DNA from: a virus
Reading direction: 5' to 3' (one strand)
Virus record (IMG/VR): IMGVR_UViG_3300031957_002938
Location: 1-64,000 of that record
Length of the DNA stretch: 64,000 nucleotides
A program made the position numbers and the translations under genes. The notes under the pieces were generated by a model. The model was not told the DNA's origin and searched no databases. It saw nothing but the letters and a program-made list of their open reading frames with translations. Below, in pieces: positions 35,571-42,011 of this stretch (its first letter is position 1; each line of letters starts with the position of its first letter).

Positions 35571-36287
35571 TTACACTTTCTTGCCTTTTTCTAACTTAGA
35601 AATGATAAATTTTAATATTTTGCTTCTAACAATATCGTTTTTGTTAAATGAAAAACAACTTATACCGTTTTCTTTAGACTCATCATCAGAAAATATATCA
35701 AACATATCTTTAAACCCAGTCTTACCATTAATATCGCTCTGCATAAAGTCTCCGCATATACACAGCTTAGTATCTTCTCCGATACGAGTGATTAATGTAG
35801 TTAATTCTTTGAACGTAAAGTTTTGAGCTTCATCCGCTACAATTAACTTATTGTTCCAGTTAGCGCCCCTCAAAAAGTTTATAGGTATAGCGGATACTCT
35901 TTCCTTCTGTTTTAAGAACGCTGTATCTCCCTCATGTATTATTTCTTCCAATTTATCATATAGAGGTAGAGTGAAAGGGTTAAACTTTTCAGACATATCT
36001 CCAGGAAGACTCCCTAACCCTTTATCTGCGCTTTCTACAATGCTTCTGATGTAAAGAAGGTCTTTCTCGTTATCTTCAGCCATTAAACGTAAACAACCAT
36101 ATAAAGACATGTATGTTTTACTAGAACCCGCTGGCCCAGACACAAACATGATTTTTACTTCAGGATCTAGCAGAGTCGCTAGAAATTTGCGTTGATTCGG
36201 GGTGAACTTAAATTTCCTCTCTTTGAATTTAATAGAGAAGAATGTATGAGGCTCTAGACGAAAATTAGACAATTTTTTAAGTGCCAT
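35571..36287 (-). CDS. phoH: PhoH-like ATPase, 238 aa
   Basis: P-loop ATPase of the PhoH family, common in marine phages; cellular role unsettled (RNA or phosphate-stress related). Walker A GPAGSSKT at 51-58, Walker B region KLIVADEAQN at 148-156, and the family segment ICGDFMQSDI near 170. The length matches compact phage PhoH proteins. It ends with GTG TAA, so the GTGTAA at its end is coding and not a promoter. Its own AGTGTAA motif lies 12 nt before the start. Confidence 0.92.
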   Translation of the reverse strand: MALKKLSNFRLEPHTFFSIKFKERKFKFTPNQRKFLATLLDPEVKIMFVSGPAGSSKTYMSLYGCLRLMAEDNEKDLLYIRSIVESADKGLGSLPGDMSEKFNPFTLPLYDKLEEIIHEGDTAFLKQKERVSAIPINFLRGANWNNKLIVADEAQNFTFKELTTLITRIGEDTKLCICGDFMQSDINGKTGFKDMFDIFSDDESKENGISCFSFNKNDIVRSKILKFIISKLEKGKKV

Positions 36288-36299
36288 ATGTAATATACA

Positions 36300-36306
36300 T
36301 TACACT
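36300..36306 (-). promoter_or_regulatory. AGTGTAA late-promoter-like motif for phoH
   Basis: The minus strand reads TCAGTGTAATG; GTGTAA ends 12 nt before the phoH ATG at 36287. Confidence 0.5.
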
Positions 36307-36310
36307 GAAA

Positions 36311-37156
36311 TTATAATTTAACCTGTTTAATTGTCGCGCTAGTCGTTAAAGTCTCTCCTCCTTGATTAGAGTAAGATTCTGTTAATAACCTAGAACCGAC
36401 AGTGAAATTAATTAAATCTTGTACAAATGGAGTAGTAGTACCTATTCCATGAACATTCACACTTAGACTACTTGATAGCGACTCTCCACTGAAATTTATT
36501 AAATTTTTTAAACCTGTAGATGATATGGTTATTTCTTCCTCTACTCCATCAAGAAGCATAGATGAAGCGTTTATTGACCCAATCCCGTAAACTGGTGTTC
36601 GGGCGTAACTTCTTTGAAAGCTTATTTGAGATTTAACATCACTTAGAATGTTTGCGTTGTCATTTACAGAACATGTATGACCATATGCGATTAGATTACT
36701 ATCTAATGGTATTTCTCCCCCATTATAAGGATTTGGATCTCCGCTCACAGGTTGACCAACCGCAGGTTCCAAAGAAACAAAATTAGCCTTTAATGTAACA
36801 GGAGCGAATGGACTAACGTCTATAGAAACATCTTTAGCGTAACATTTATGATAAACACCACTCCCCACTTGGATTGATACAAAATTATCTTGATTCGCAT
36901 CTTTTAAAAAGTCTAAACCAGATACCATACCTGATTGGAAAACGCAGTTAACTGATATATCAGCAGTAAGCGCTCCATTAAAACCAAACTGGTCATTAGA
37001 GGCTATTGTTTTTCCTTGTTTACGGTTGGGGCTATGATTTGTATTGTAATTTACACTGGCTTGAGTGGCAGGAACATAACCATTTACTTCATTCGGAACG
37101 GCTGTAGATCCGACACTCCCAATATAAACAGGAAACTCACTATATGGTAAACTCAT
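36311..37156 (-). CDS. Tail tube-like structural protein (paralogue C), 281 aa
   Basis: Beta-rich serine/valine protein with two-fold internal pattern: GALTADISVNCVFQSGMVSGL in the first half and SSSLSVNVHGIGTTTPFV in the second, plus AKDVSIDVSPFAPVTLKANFV resembling the SVxxxxGAIPxVxxxF motif of the other tube-like proteins. It is distant from the tail cluster, beside phoH. Likely an additional virion tube or decoration component. A GTGTAA motif lies 9 nt upstream. Confidence 0.55.
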   Translation of the reverse strand: MSLPYSEFPVYIGSVGSTAVPNEVNGYVPATQASVNYNTNHSPNRKQGKTIASNDQFGFNGALTADISVNCVFQSGMVSGLDFLKDANQDNFVSIQVGSGVYHKCYAKDVSIDVSPFAPVTLKANFVSLEPAVGQPVSGDPNPYNGGEIPLDSNLIAYGHTCSVNDNANILSDVKSQISFQRSYARTPVYGIGSINASSMLLDGVEEEITISSTGLKNLINFSGESLSSSLSVNVHGIGTTTPFVQDLINFTVGSRLLTESYSNQGGETLTTSATIKQVKL

Positions 37157-37165
37157 TTGTTTAAT

Positions 37166-37171
37166 TTACAC
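37166..37171 (-). promoter_or_regulatory. GTGTAA late-promoter-like motif for 37156
   Basis: The minus strand reads ATGGTGTAAATTAAAC; GTGTAA ends 9 nt before the ATG at 37156. Confidence 0.5.
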
Positions 37172-37175
37172 CATT

Positions 37176-37337
37176 TTACTGATTACCAACTACCATAAGG
37201 CCAAAATTTGCCGTAGCATATGATATCCAGATCACACCCCAACCATATTCCTTCTTCATGAAATACGCAACAGCCACAACCCCATACATCAATCCCGCCA
37301 ACAAAGGCACATACTTTGTTATATCGTCAAGAGTCAC
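37176..37337 (-). CDS. Small membrane protein, 53 aa, GTG start
   Basis: Open frame from a GTG: MTLDDITKYVPLLAGLMYGV continues to a second hydrophobic stretch WGVIWISYATANFGLMVVG. Two transmembrane helices joined by a basic MKKEYG turn are expected. Codon pattern is protein-like and there is no competing gene. It is a candidate small membrane effector; function unknown. Confidence 0.6.
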   Translation of the reverse strand: MTLDDITKYVPLLAGLMYGVVAVAYFMKKEYGWGVIWISYATANFGLMVVGNQ

Positions 37338-37569
37338 TCTTAATTATAGGGTCTGATTATTTTTTTTAAACAATAAATAGAACTCATGCCCCCGTTTACC
37401 ACGCCCAGACAAATGGGTGGGGGTTTCACCGTTGATAAATTGATAATGGACTCCCCCGCTCATTTTGCCACGCAAACGCTTAAAAATATTTTCAGAAATG
37501 GGGTGGGGTCTTGTGGGGTGTCAAGTCTTTTTTTAAATAAAAAAAAATAAAAAAAATACAATAAACTAG

Positions 37570-37598
37570 TTGCGTTTAGTTTTAATCTGTGCTATACT
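37570..37598 (+). promoter_or_regulatory. Leaderless sigma70-type promoter for 37605
   Basis: TTGCGT, 17 bp, TATACT, then 6 nt to the ATG at 37605. Transcription should start at or next to the start codon. Confidence 0.8.
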
Positions 37599-37604
37599 TA
37601 CTAC

Positions 37605-37835
37605 ATGAAAAACAAAGAATTAATAAATCGTTTAGGTAATGGAGTTGAGTTCACCGCACAAGGTGAGTGGTTTGTAGTCGCAGACACCGACTTTGAAAAT
37701 GGTGTCGTGTGGGGCGTTGATCAAGACGGCGGCGAGCGCGAGGTCTCTATAGATTCTATAGATGACATAAGCGAAAGTTTAGCCGACATGGTAAGCCGTG
37801 ATTGGTCGCCTATGCTCAACAAATTGAGCATATAA
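37605..37835 (+). CDS. Small protein, 76 aa, leaderless
   Basis: Acidic protein with FTAQGEWFVVADTDFENGVVWGVDQDGGE, a small beta-sheet-like pattern, and a C-terminal helix. No ribosome-binding site is possible, because the promoter -10 box ends 6 nt before the ATG. First member of the small-gene array. Function unknown. Confidence 0.75.
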   Translation: MKNKELINRLGNGVEFTAQGEWFVVADTDFENGVVWGVDQDGGEREVSIDSIDDISESLADMVSRDWSPMLNKLSI

Positions 37836-37865
37836 AAAAAAGATCAAAAAAGATCAAAAAAGATC

Positions 37866-37894
37866 TTGATTAACTTTTAACCCTGTGCTATATT
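37866..37894 (+). promoter_or_regulatory. Leaderless promoter for 37900
   Basis: TTGATT, 17 bp, TATATT with an extended TGC before it; 5 nt to the ATG. The boxes and spacer are nearly identical to those at 38065-38093. An AAGATC-A6-GATCTT inverted repeat lies just upstream. Confidence 0.8.
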
Positions 37895-37899
37895 CAGAT

Positions 37900-38046
37900 A
37901 TGGAAAATAAAACAGATAAATACATCATCTACGGTCAGTATGACCGAGATCATGAGTTTGACGGCACACTCGAAGAGTGCCGCGAGTGGATTCGCGTAGT
38001 CGATCCTAAGTGCAAGTGGTACTTCATAGCTCACGAGAGTGAGTAA
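37900..38046 (+). CDS. Small protein, 48 aa, leaderless
   Basis: Reads MENKTDKYIIYGQYDRDHEF and onward to KCKWYFIAHESE. It has a compact beta-like pattern (YIIYGQYDRD, CREWIRVVD, WYFIAHE). It is real by virtue of its dedicated promoter and clean codon use, although short. Function unknown. Confidence 0.7.
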   Translation: MENKTDKYIIYGQYDRDHEFDGTLEECREWIRVVDPKCKWYFIAHESE

Positions 38047-38064
38047 AAAAGATCAAAAAAGATC

Positions 38065-38093
38065 TTGACTAACTTTTAACCCTGTGCTATAGT
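38065..38093 (+). promoter_or_regulatory. Leaderless promoter for 38100
   Basis: TTGACT, 17 bp, extended TGC plus TATAGT, 6 nt to the ATG. Near copy of the promoter at 37866. Confidence 0.8.
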
Positions 38094-38099
38094 ATAAAC

Positions 38100-38303
38100 A
38101 TGACAGCAAAACAAGAATTACAATCAATCGAAGGCGAGGAAATCATTTTCAACATCTTTGACAATCAAGTCGAGCAAGGCATCCTTTCCTTTGATGCAAA
38201 TGAAAATGCGATAGTGACCTTTGACGATGGCGAGACAATGCAAATAAAAGTCGAGCAGTTCGTTGACACATACGAAAATTGGAGCAAAGAAAACTTCAGC
38301 TAA
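38100..38303 (+). CDS. Small acidic protein, 67 aa, leaderless
   Basis: MTAKQELQSIEGEEIIFNIF followed by short strands GILSFDANENAIVTFDDGE and a helix VDTYENWSKENF. Suggests a small beta-barrel/SH3-like fold, not a recognised family. Starts with ATGACAGCA like two other genes of the array. Confidence 0.75.
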   Translation: MTAKQELQSIEGEEIIFNIFDNQVEQGILSFDANENAIVTFDDGETMQIKVEQFVDTYENWSKENFS

Positions 38304-38321
38304 AAAAATATAATAAAATAG

Positions 38322-38350
38322 TTGCAATCAATTCTAATCTAGATTATACT
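38322..38350 (+). promoter_or_regulatory. Leaderless promoter for 38357
   Basis: TTGCAA, 17 bp, TATACT, 6 nt to the ATG. Confidence 0.8.
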
Positions 38351-38356
38351 TAAGCC

Positions 38357-38557
38357 ATGACAAAGACCAATCAAATCAGAATCACACGTTACTCTCACGC
38401 AAATCAGTATGACAATTCTCATTGTGGAATTGTTATAAACAAGGACAGATCAAAAGCATATGTCACGGTTCACGTTGCAGAAATGGCTTTTAAGTGCGTA
38501 GATGTCTCAAGAGAGGACGCGCTAAAGATCCTCAAGACAATGAAATCGGAGGCATAA
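38357..38557 (+). CDS. Small basic protein, 66 aa, leaderless
   Basis: Contains ITRYSHANQYDNSHCGIVIN, then KAYVTVHVAEMAFKCVDVS, ending in helix REDALKILKTMKSEA. Two cysteines. Function unknown. Confidence 0.72.
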   Translation: MTKTNQIRITRYSHANQYDNSHCGIVINKDRSKAYVTVHVAEMAFKCVDVSREDALKILKTMKSEA

Positions 38558-38574
38558 AAAGATCAAAAAAGATC

Positions 38575-38603
38575 TTGATTAAAATCTAAAATTCAACTAT
38601 ACT
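38575..38603 (+). promoter_or_regulatory. Leaderless promoter for 38610
   Basis: TTGATT, 17 bp, TATACT, 6 nt to the ATG. The stretch AAATTCAACTATACTAC to ATGACAGCAA is duplicated at 38798-38828. Confidence 0.8.
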
Positions 38604-38609
38604 ACCCAC

Positions 38610-38783
38610 ATGACAGCAACCGAAGAAGCACTAGCAGCAATGGCCAAAGCAGAAGAAGCGTGGAACGAAATGGTTAACAGAACCGTCGATGTCTCGGGCC
38701 AGTTCGTAAAAGAATGCCAAGAGTTCCAGAAAGAGCAGCGGGAATGGCTGCGCGAAAAAAAAGATTCTAAAAACGCAAAATAA
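38610..38783 (+). CDS. Small helical protein, 57 aa, leaderless
   Basis: Alanine/glutamate-rich helix MTATEEALAAMAKAEEAWNE and charged end. Its start region (ATGACAGCAA) and promoter are shared with 38821. Function unknown. Confidence 0.7.
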   Translation: MTATEEALAAMAKAEEAWNEMVNRTVDVSGQFVKECQEFQKEQREWLREKKDSKNAK

Positions 38784-38786
38784 TCC

Positions 38787-38814
38787 TTGCACTAATCCAA
38801 AATTCAACTATACT
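38787..38814 (+). promoter_or_regulatory. Leaderless promoter for 38821
   Basis: TTGCAC, 16 bp, TATACT, 6 nt to the ATG. Confidence 0.78.
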
Positions 38815-38820
38815 ACTCAC

Positions 38821-39081
38821 ATGACAGCAAGCAAAGAATACTACCGCAGCGTAACTTGGGACGATGGCCGCACAGTCAAATTCAACGATGACTTCGAAGT
38901 CGAAGGCTTCACCAAGGTCACCGATATATGGCCTTCTGAAAGTTCTATAGCTAGGAACCTTGAGCAACGCAAAGCTTTAGGCGGCGGCAAGTCTTTCGGA
39001 TACCGCTACAAGTCTATGCAAAGACAAGACTGGTATGTAGACTTCGACGCAAAAGCTTTCTGGGCTTCTGATAACGTCTAA
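38821..39081 (+). CDS. Small protein, 86 aa, leaderless
   Basis: MTASKEYYRSVTWDDGRTVK, then FNDDFEVEGFTKVTDIWPSE, and a C-terminal SMQRQDWYVDFDAKAFWA. Aromatic-rich; no family recognised. Confidence 0.72.
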   Translation: MTASKEYYRSVTWDDGRTVKFNDDFEVEGFTKVTDIWPSESSIARNLEQRKALGGGKSFGYRYKSMQRQDWYVDFDAKAFWASDNV

Positions 39082-39089
39082 AAAAAAAC

Positions 39090-39118
39090 TTTACTAACTT
39101 CTAAAACTACACTATACT
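39090..39118 (+). promoter_or_regulatory. Leaderless promoter for 39125
   Basis: TTTACT, 17 bp, TATACT, 6 nt to the ATG. Confidence 0.75.
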
Positions 39119-39124
39119 ACCCAC

Positions 39125-39373
39125 ATGAAAAAATTATTCTCTACTATCAATCACTTCATCGACCGCTTTCTCTTTAGCCTGATGATATGCGTTAGCTTTA
39201 ACCTTGCGCTCATATGCATAGCCGTCTTAATCGGTAGCGGTCCCGCACTTTTCAAAAGCGTTCTTCACGGTTGGGATGGCCTCGACTTTCTCGCTGTCAT
39301 GTTTATACCGAGCACTTTCGGCGCGGTTGTGTTATTGTTAGGGGATGCAGTCTTGAAAATAGTTCACAAATAA
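39125..39373 (+). CDS. Small membrane protein, 82 aa, leaderless
   Basis: Two hydrophobic segments: about residues 15-36 (FLFSLMICVSFNLALICIAV) and about 57-78 (FLAVMFIPSTFGAVVLLLGD). The positive N-terminus suggests both termini in the cytoplasm. Followed by a strong terminator. Possible phage accessory or exclusion protein; unproven. Confidence 0.72.
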   Translation: MKKLFSTINHFIDRFLFSLMICVSFNLALICIAVLIGSGPALFKSVLHGWDGLDFLAVMFIPSTFGAVVLLLGDAVLKIVHK

Positions 39374-39403
39374 TCTTGACAGGGTAACCTGTCGCTGTCA
39401 TGG

Positions 39404-39434
39404 AGCCTCGTCACCCAAGGGTGGCGGGGCTTTT
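39404..39434 (+). terminator. Rho-independent terminator after 39373
   Basis: AGCCTCGTCACCC pairs with GGGTGGCGGGGCT (two G-U wobbles) around a 2-nt loop, followed by TTTTA. Ends the membrane-protein transcript. Confidence 0.85.
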
Positions 39435-39500
39435 ACTTTCTAAAAAAAAGTTAAAAAAAAACTTGACAAAGCTGCTTGTTGATAGTATGTAAAAAGCCTC

Positions 39501-39580
39501 GTAACTCACTGATAGTCAACGACTTACAAGGGCGCGGCCCCCGCCGCCCCGTAAGTGACTGATACTCAACGACTTACGAG
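39501..39580. repeat. Palindromic intergenic element, copy 1
   Basis: Two imperfect 12-bp hairpins (39501-39527 and 39551-39577), each of the form GTAACTCnnTGA-TAC-TCAACGACTTAC, flank a GC-rich core GGGCGCGGCCCCCGCC. Related to copies near 40773, 41795, 42960 and 44352. Confidence 0.85.
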
Positions 39581-39724
39581 CCTTTATACGCACAGTCGAT
39601 CTGGGGGGCTGTCAAGTAAAAAAACACACTATTTACTATTTATCTATTTAACGTGTGACCTGCGACCTGCAACGTGTCAAGTGAAATTTAAATAATAAAA
39701 AATAATAAAAAAGAATAAAAATGG

Positions 39725-39752
39725 TTGCATTAAACAAAAAATAGGTTATACT
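39725..39752 (+). promoter_or_regulatory. Near-leaderless promoter for 39762
   Basis: TTGCAT, 16 bp, TATACT, 9 nt to the ATG, giving a leader of at most about 3 nt. Confidence 0.75.
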
Positions 39753-39761
39753 TACCCCATC

Positions 39762-39932
39762 ATGACAGAGACAAAATCAGATCTTCAACAACTCCTCCAA
39801 GAACAGACTGCGGTCGCACTTATGAGAGACGACATCTCGTTTCTTATCGGTTGGACTAAAGCCGACAATCCAGAAATCGCTCAAAGACTTGAGGACATCT
39901 TGGCTAATCACACAAAAAACAGAAATAAGTAA
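39762..39932 (+). CDS. Small helical protein, 56 aa, leaderless operon head
   Basis: MTETKSDLQQLLQEQTAVAL, DDISFLIGWTKADNPEIAQR and a basic end. First of three cistrons (39762, 39934, 40127) that follow with 1-bp spacers. Function unknown. Confidence 0.7.
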   Translation: MTETKSDLQQLLQEQTAVALMRDDISFLIGWTKADNPEIAQRLEDILANHTKNRNK

Positions 39933-39933
39933 A

Positions 39934-40125
39934 ATGATAAATCGAATCGATCAAATCCTAGCAAACCTAAACTGTGCCGCTGTAGATGGCGGCTTCTGCC
40001 TCTTTGTAAAGGATGGGGAAATTGTAGCCAAGGATCTTCTCTCCGAGGAGCCTCTTGAGTTTAATATCAGATTCGTTGGAACTGACATCTCTGACATCGA
40101 AGCAAAACCACTCACCAAAAAGTAA
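39934..40125 (+). CDS. Small protein, 63 aa
   Basis: Starts one base after the previous stop (TAAAATG), so it is probably translationally coupled. MINRIDQILANLNCAAVDGG then FCLFVKDGEIVAKDLLSEE. A longer frame starting at 39889 overlaps the previous gene and is rejected. Function unknown. Confidence 0.65.
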   Translation: MINRIDQILANLNCAAVDGGFCLFVKDGEIVAKDLLSEEPLEFNIRFVGTDISDIEAKPLTKK

Positions 40126-40126
40126 C

Positions 40127-40501
40127 ATGGGACTAGACCAATACGCAAAAAAAGTAAAGAGGAGATACAATCACGAAACCCTCACGGAGACAATCGTCAA
40201 AACTGAAATAGGTTACTGGCGCAAGCATCACGCACTAGAGTCTTATATGGCTGAACTATACAGCACTAAGACATATGATACAGGAGAGTTTAACCTTAAA
40301 ACTCTTAATCTTGACTCTGATGACTTGGATACCTTGGAAATGGTAATTAAAAAAAGTTTGTTACCTAAAACAGTATGGGGAGGGGTCAAGGATTGCACTG
40401 AAGATAATGACGAATATAAAGAAACTGATCTTGAGTTTATAACTAAAGCAAGAAAATGTCTCGCCAAAGGTTTCGAGGTGCAATATACATCTTGGTGGTA
40501 A
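40127..40501 (+). CDS. GYWRK-motif phage protein, 124 aa
   Basis: Begins MGLDQYAKKVKRRYN and contains EIGYWRKHHALESYMAELY. MGLDxY plus GYWRK defines a widespread phage/bacterial family I recognise by pattern but cannot name functionally. The C-terminus CLAKGFEVQYTSWW is also typical. The start one base after the previous stop is chosen over an upstream in-frame ATG at 40055. Confidence 0.75.
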   Translation: MGLDQYAKKVKRRYNHETLTETIVKTEIGYWRKHHALESYMAELYSTKTYDTGEFNLKTLNLDSDDLDTLEMVIKKSLLPKTVWGGVKDCTEDNDEYKETDLEFITKARKCLAKGFEVQYTSWW

Positions 40502-40528
40502 AGACTTAAAAAAAAAGTAATAAAACGC

Positions 40529-40556
40529 TTGCGCCCTCATAGGATCGGGGTATACT
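40529..40556 (+). promoter_or_regulatory. Leaderless promoter for 40563
   Basis: TTGCGC, 16 bp, TATACT, 6 nt to the ATG. Confidence 0.8.
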
Positions 40557-40562
40557 AATAGC

Positions 40563-40769
40563 ATGACAGTTCAAAATCCAATAGGCGACTTACAACCAAT
40601 GAATGAAACCGATCTCCGCGAAATGCTCGACGACGGGCCTCGCGCTGGCAACTGGAATCCCACACCCGACGAGGTGCAGGAGGCGCTAGCGCAGATCCAC
40701 GCCGACATGGGTGACCGCGACCCTAACTGGTCATCGGAGGTTGAGGATCAAGACGAGATCCCGATGTAA
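40563..40769 (+). CDS. Small acidic protein, 68 aa, leaderless
   Basis: Acidic and GC-rich in its second half (TPDEVQEALAQIHADMGDRD). Base composition differs sharply from neighbours, possibly a recent acquisition. Function unknown. Confidence 0.7.
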   Translation: MTVQNPIGDLQPMNETDLREMLDDGPRAGNWNPTPDEVQEALAQIHADMGDRDPNWSSEVEDQDEIPM

Positions 40770-40772
40770 GCT

Positions 40773-40850
40773 GTAACTCCCTAAGTCTCAACGACTTAGG
40801 GGGGCGCGGCCCCCGCCCACTCGTAACTCGTTGATACTCAACAGGTTATG
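40773..40850. repeat. Palindromic intergenic element, copy 2
   Basis: Arms GTAACTCCCTAAGTCTCAACGACTTAG and GTAACTCGTTGATACTCAACAGGTTAT (12-bp stems, 3-nt loops) flank GGGGCGCGGCCCCCGCCC. The first arm has diverged in sequence but still contains paired bases. Confidence 0.8.
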
Positions 40851-40888
40851 AAGCAAAAATAAAAATGCATTTAAATGCAAAAAAAAGG

Positions 40889-40916
40889 TTGCAATCTCTA
40901 TTTGTTGTGATATACT
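40889..40916 (+). promoter_or_regulatory. Leaderless promoter P1 for 40923
   Basis: TTGCAA, 16 bp, TATACT, 6 nt to an ATG at 40923 that is in frame with the later ATG at 41010. Confidence 0.75.
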
Positions 40917-40922
40917 ACGTCC

Positions 40923-41297
40923 ATGAAGTTGAAATTCCCCAAACTCTGGAGCAAAAAAAACAACAAATTACCACTTGACCTAACCCCACTTATCGGTTAT
41001 ACTACTCTCATGAATAAAACAACACACATCCTCAACACAGGTCCACACAACGACCTTCCTTCCAACCCTATCGAACTCGCCTCTGCTTTGACTGGCAAAA
41101 CTTTGGTATACAATGCTATCAAGTCCACCGTTAAAAGTAATAACACTAGAGTGTTTAAAGTTCAAAAGGTTGATGACGTATATACTTCAAACTCTACTGG
41201 TGAGAAGTGCGTGACTGTTTGGGCTAACGACATCGATAGAGATGGAGAACTTGTCCCTCGCACTTTGCACGTTCACGGTATCAAATCAATTTCCTAA
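40923..41297 (+). CDS. Dual-start protein, 124 or 95 aa
   Basis: Two leaderless promoters serve two in-frame ATGs (40923 and 41010). The long form adds 29 residues (MKLKFPKLWSKKNNKLPLDL and more) including a basic N-terminus. The shared part contains NPIELASALTGKTLVYNAIK and a strand VFKVQKVDDVYTSNSTGEKCVTVWA. The N-terminal addition might be a coding accident of the promoter region, so 41010 is the safer start. Function unknown. Confidence 0.65.
   Translation: MKLKFPKLWSKKNNKLPLDLTPLIGYTTLMNKTTHILNTGPHNDLPSNPIELASALTGKTLVYNAIKSTVKSNNTRVFKVQKVDDVYTSNSTGEKCVTVWANDIDRDGELVPRTLHVHGIKSIS
40975..41003 (+). promoter_or_regulatory. Leaderless promoter P2 for 41010
   Basis: TTGACC, 17 bp, TATACT, 6 nt to the ATG at 41010, located inside the longer reading frame. 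Confidence 0.8.
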
Positions 41298-41376
41298 TGG
41301 GGGAAGTGTGTGGTGGGGGGTGGTCTGCTGAAAGTAAAAGTATGTAGGCGGCTGCCCCCCATTTCCCTAAAAAAAC

Positions 41377-41405
41377 TTTACAAACAATAAACAATAAACT
41401 ATACT
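41377..41405 (+). promoter_or_regulatory. Leaderless promoter for 41411
   Basis: TTTACA, 17 bp, TATACT, 5 nt to the ATG. Confidence 0.78.
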
Positions 41406-41410
41406 AACCC

Positions 41411-41629
41411 ATGTCAAAATCACCTGAATCAATTCGTATCGAAGTCCAAAATAAAGATCAAGCTATCTTGCTTCAACACGCCTTACGTATCGTTCATCAA
41501 GACCTCGCCTCATATATGGGAGAGGTGCAAGATGACAAGTTCGAAAATTTTGTGGATAATGTGAAATGGACGCGTAAGCATCTAACTTCATTAGACAAAA
41601 AGTTTTCTTTGACTGCTAGCGAGTCTTAG
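41411..41629 (+). CDS. Small helical protein, 72 aa, leaderless
   Basis: MSKSPESIRIEVQNKDQAIL then LQHALRIVHQDLASYMGEVQ; helical, no family recognised. Confidence 0.72.
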   Translation: MSKSPESIRIEVQNKDQAILLQHALRIVHQDLASYMGEVQDDKFENFVDNVKWTRKHLTSLDKKFSLTASES

Positions 41630-41794
41630 AAAATCGGTGGTAACAGTGACCAACTCTTAATTGACTGGCACTCGTCAACAAGCCGACCCTCTCCTGTTTT
41701 TTCAGCGCAGTCTAATTAGTGGGAGGGGGAACCAATTTTCTTTTGGACATATCTACCTCGTCCCCTTCTGTCATGGGGGGCGGGGTTTTCCTTT

Positions 41795-41873
41795 GTAACT
41801 CACTGATACTTAGGGGGTTACGAGGCAGCGGCCCCCCGCGCCGTGTAACTCGTTGATACTCAATGACTTACGA
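41795..41873. repeat. Palindromic intergenic element, copy 3
   Basis: Left arm GTAACTCACTGATACTTAGG with GGTTACGAG, core GGCAGCGGCCCCCCGCGCC, right arm GTAACTCGTTGATACTCAATG with ACTTACGAG. Confidence 0.8.
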
Positions 41874-41977
41874 GGCAAAAATAAGCACACTTTTCTAGGT
41901 CTGTCAAGCATTTATTCTAACTATTTTGTCAAGAACTATTTTACCCAAAAAAGATTCAAATTAAATGCAGAAAGTTA

Positions 41978-42005
41978 TTGCAATCCGTCTCATTCTCGCT
42001 ATACT
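41978..42005 (+). promoter_or_regulatory. Leaderless promoter for 42012
   Basis: TTGCAA, 16 bp, TATACT, 6 nt to the ATG at 42012. It fixes the start of the DUF932-like gene. Confidence 0.82.
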
Positions 42006-42011
42006 TCTTGC

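Larger units (their letters stand above)
39374..39761 (+). other. Gene-free 388-bp stretch: terminator, palindromic element, promoter
   Basis: Holds a rho-independent terminator (39404-39434), the first palindromic intergenic element (39501-39580), an AT-rich filler and the promoter of 39762. No convincing reading frame was seen. Confidence 0.7.
41630..42011 (+). other. Gene-free 382-bp stretch: hairpins, palindromic element, promoter
   Basis: Contains a terminator-like GTCCCC/GGGGGC hairpin with a short T run near 41759-41790, palindromic element copy 3, and the promoter of 42012. A frame open upstream of 42012 (from 41853) runs through the promoter and is not used. Confidence 0.65.

Noticed and set aside
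35573-35580. GTGTAA at the end of phoH as a promoter
   Set aside because: It is the final GTG TAA codons of phoH; no gene starts at the right distance. The same holds for GTG TAA at 18267-18272.
37390-37560. GC-rich hairpins upstream of the array as a sixth palindromic element
   Set aside because: CCCCC/GGGGG pairing is present, but the GTAACTC/TCAA arms are missing.
41853-42011. N-terminal extension of the DUF932-like protein
   Set aside because: It crosses palindromic element copy 3 and the -35/-10 promoter; the leaderless ATG at 42012 is better supported.
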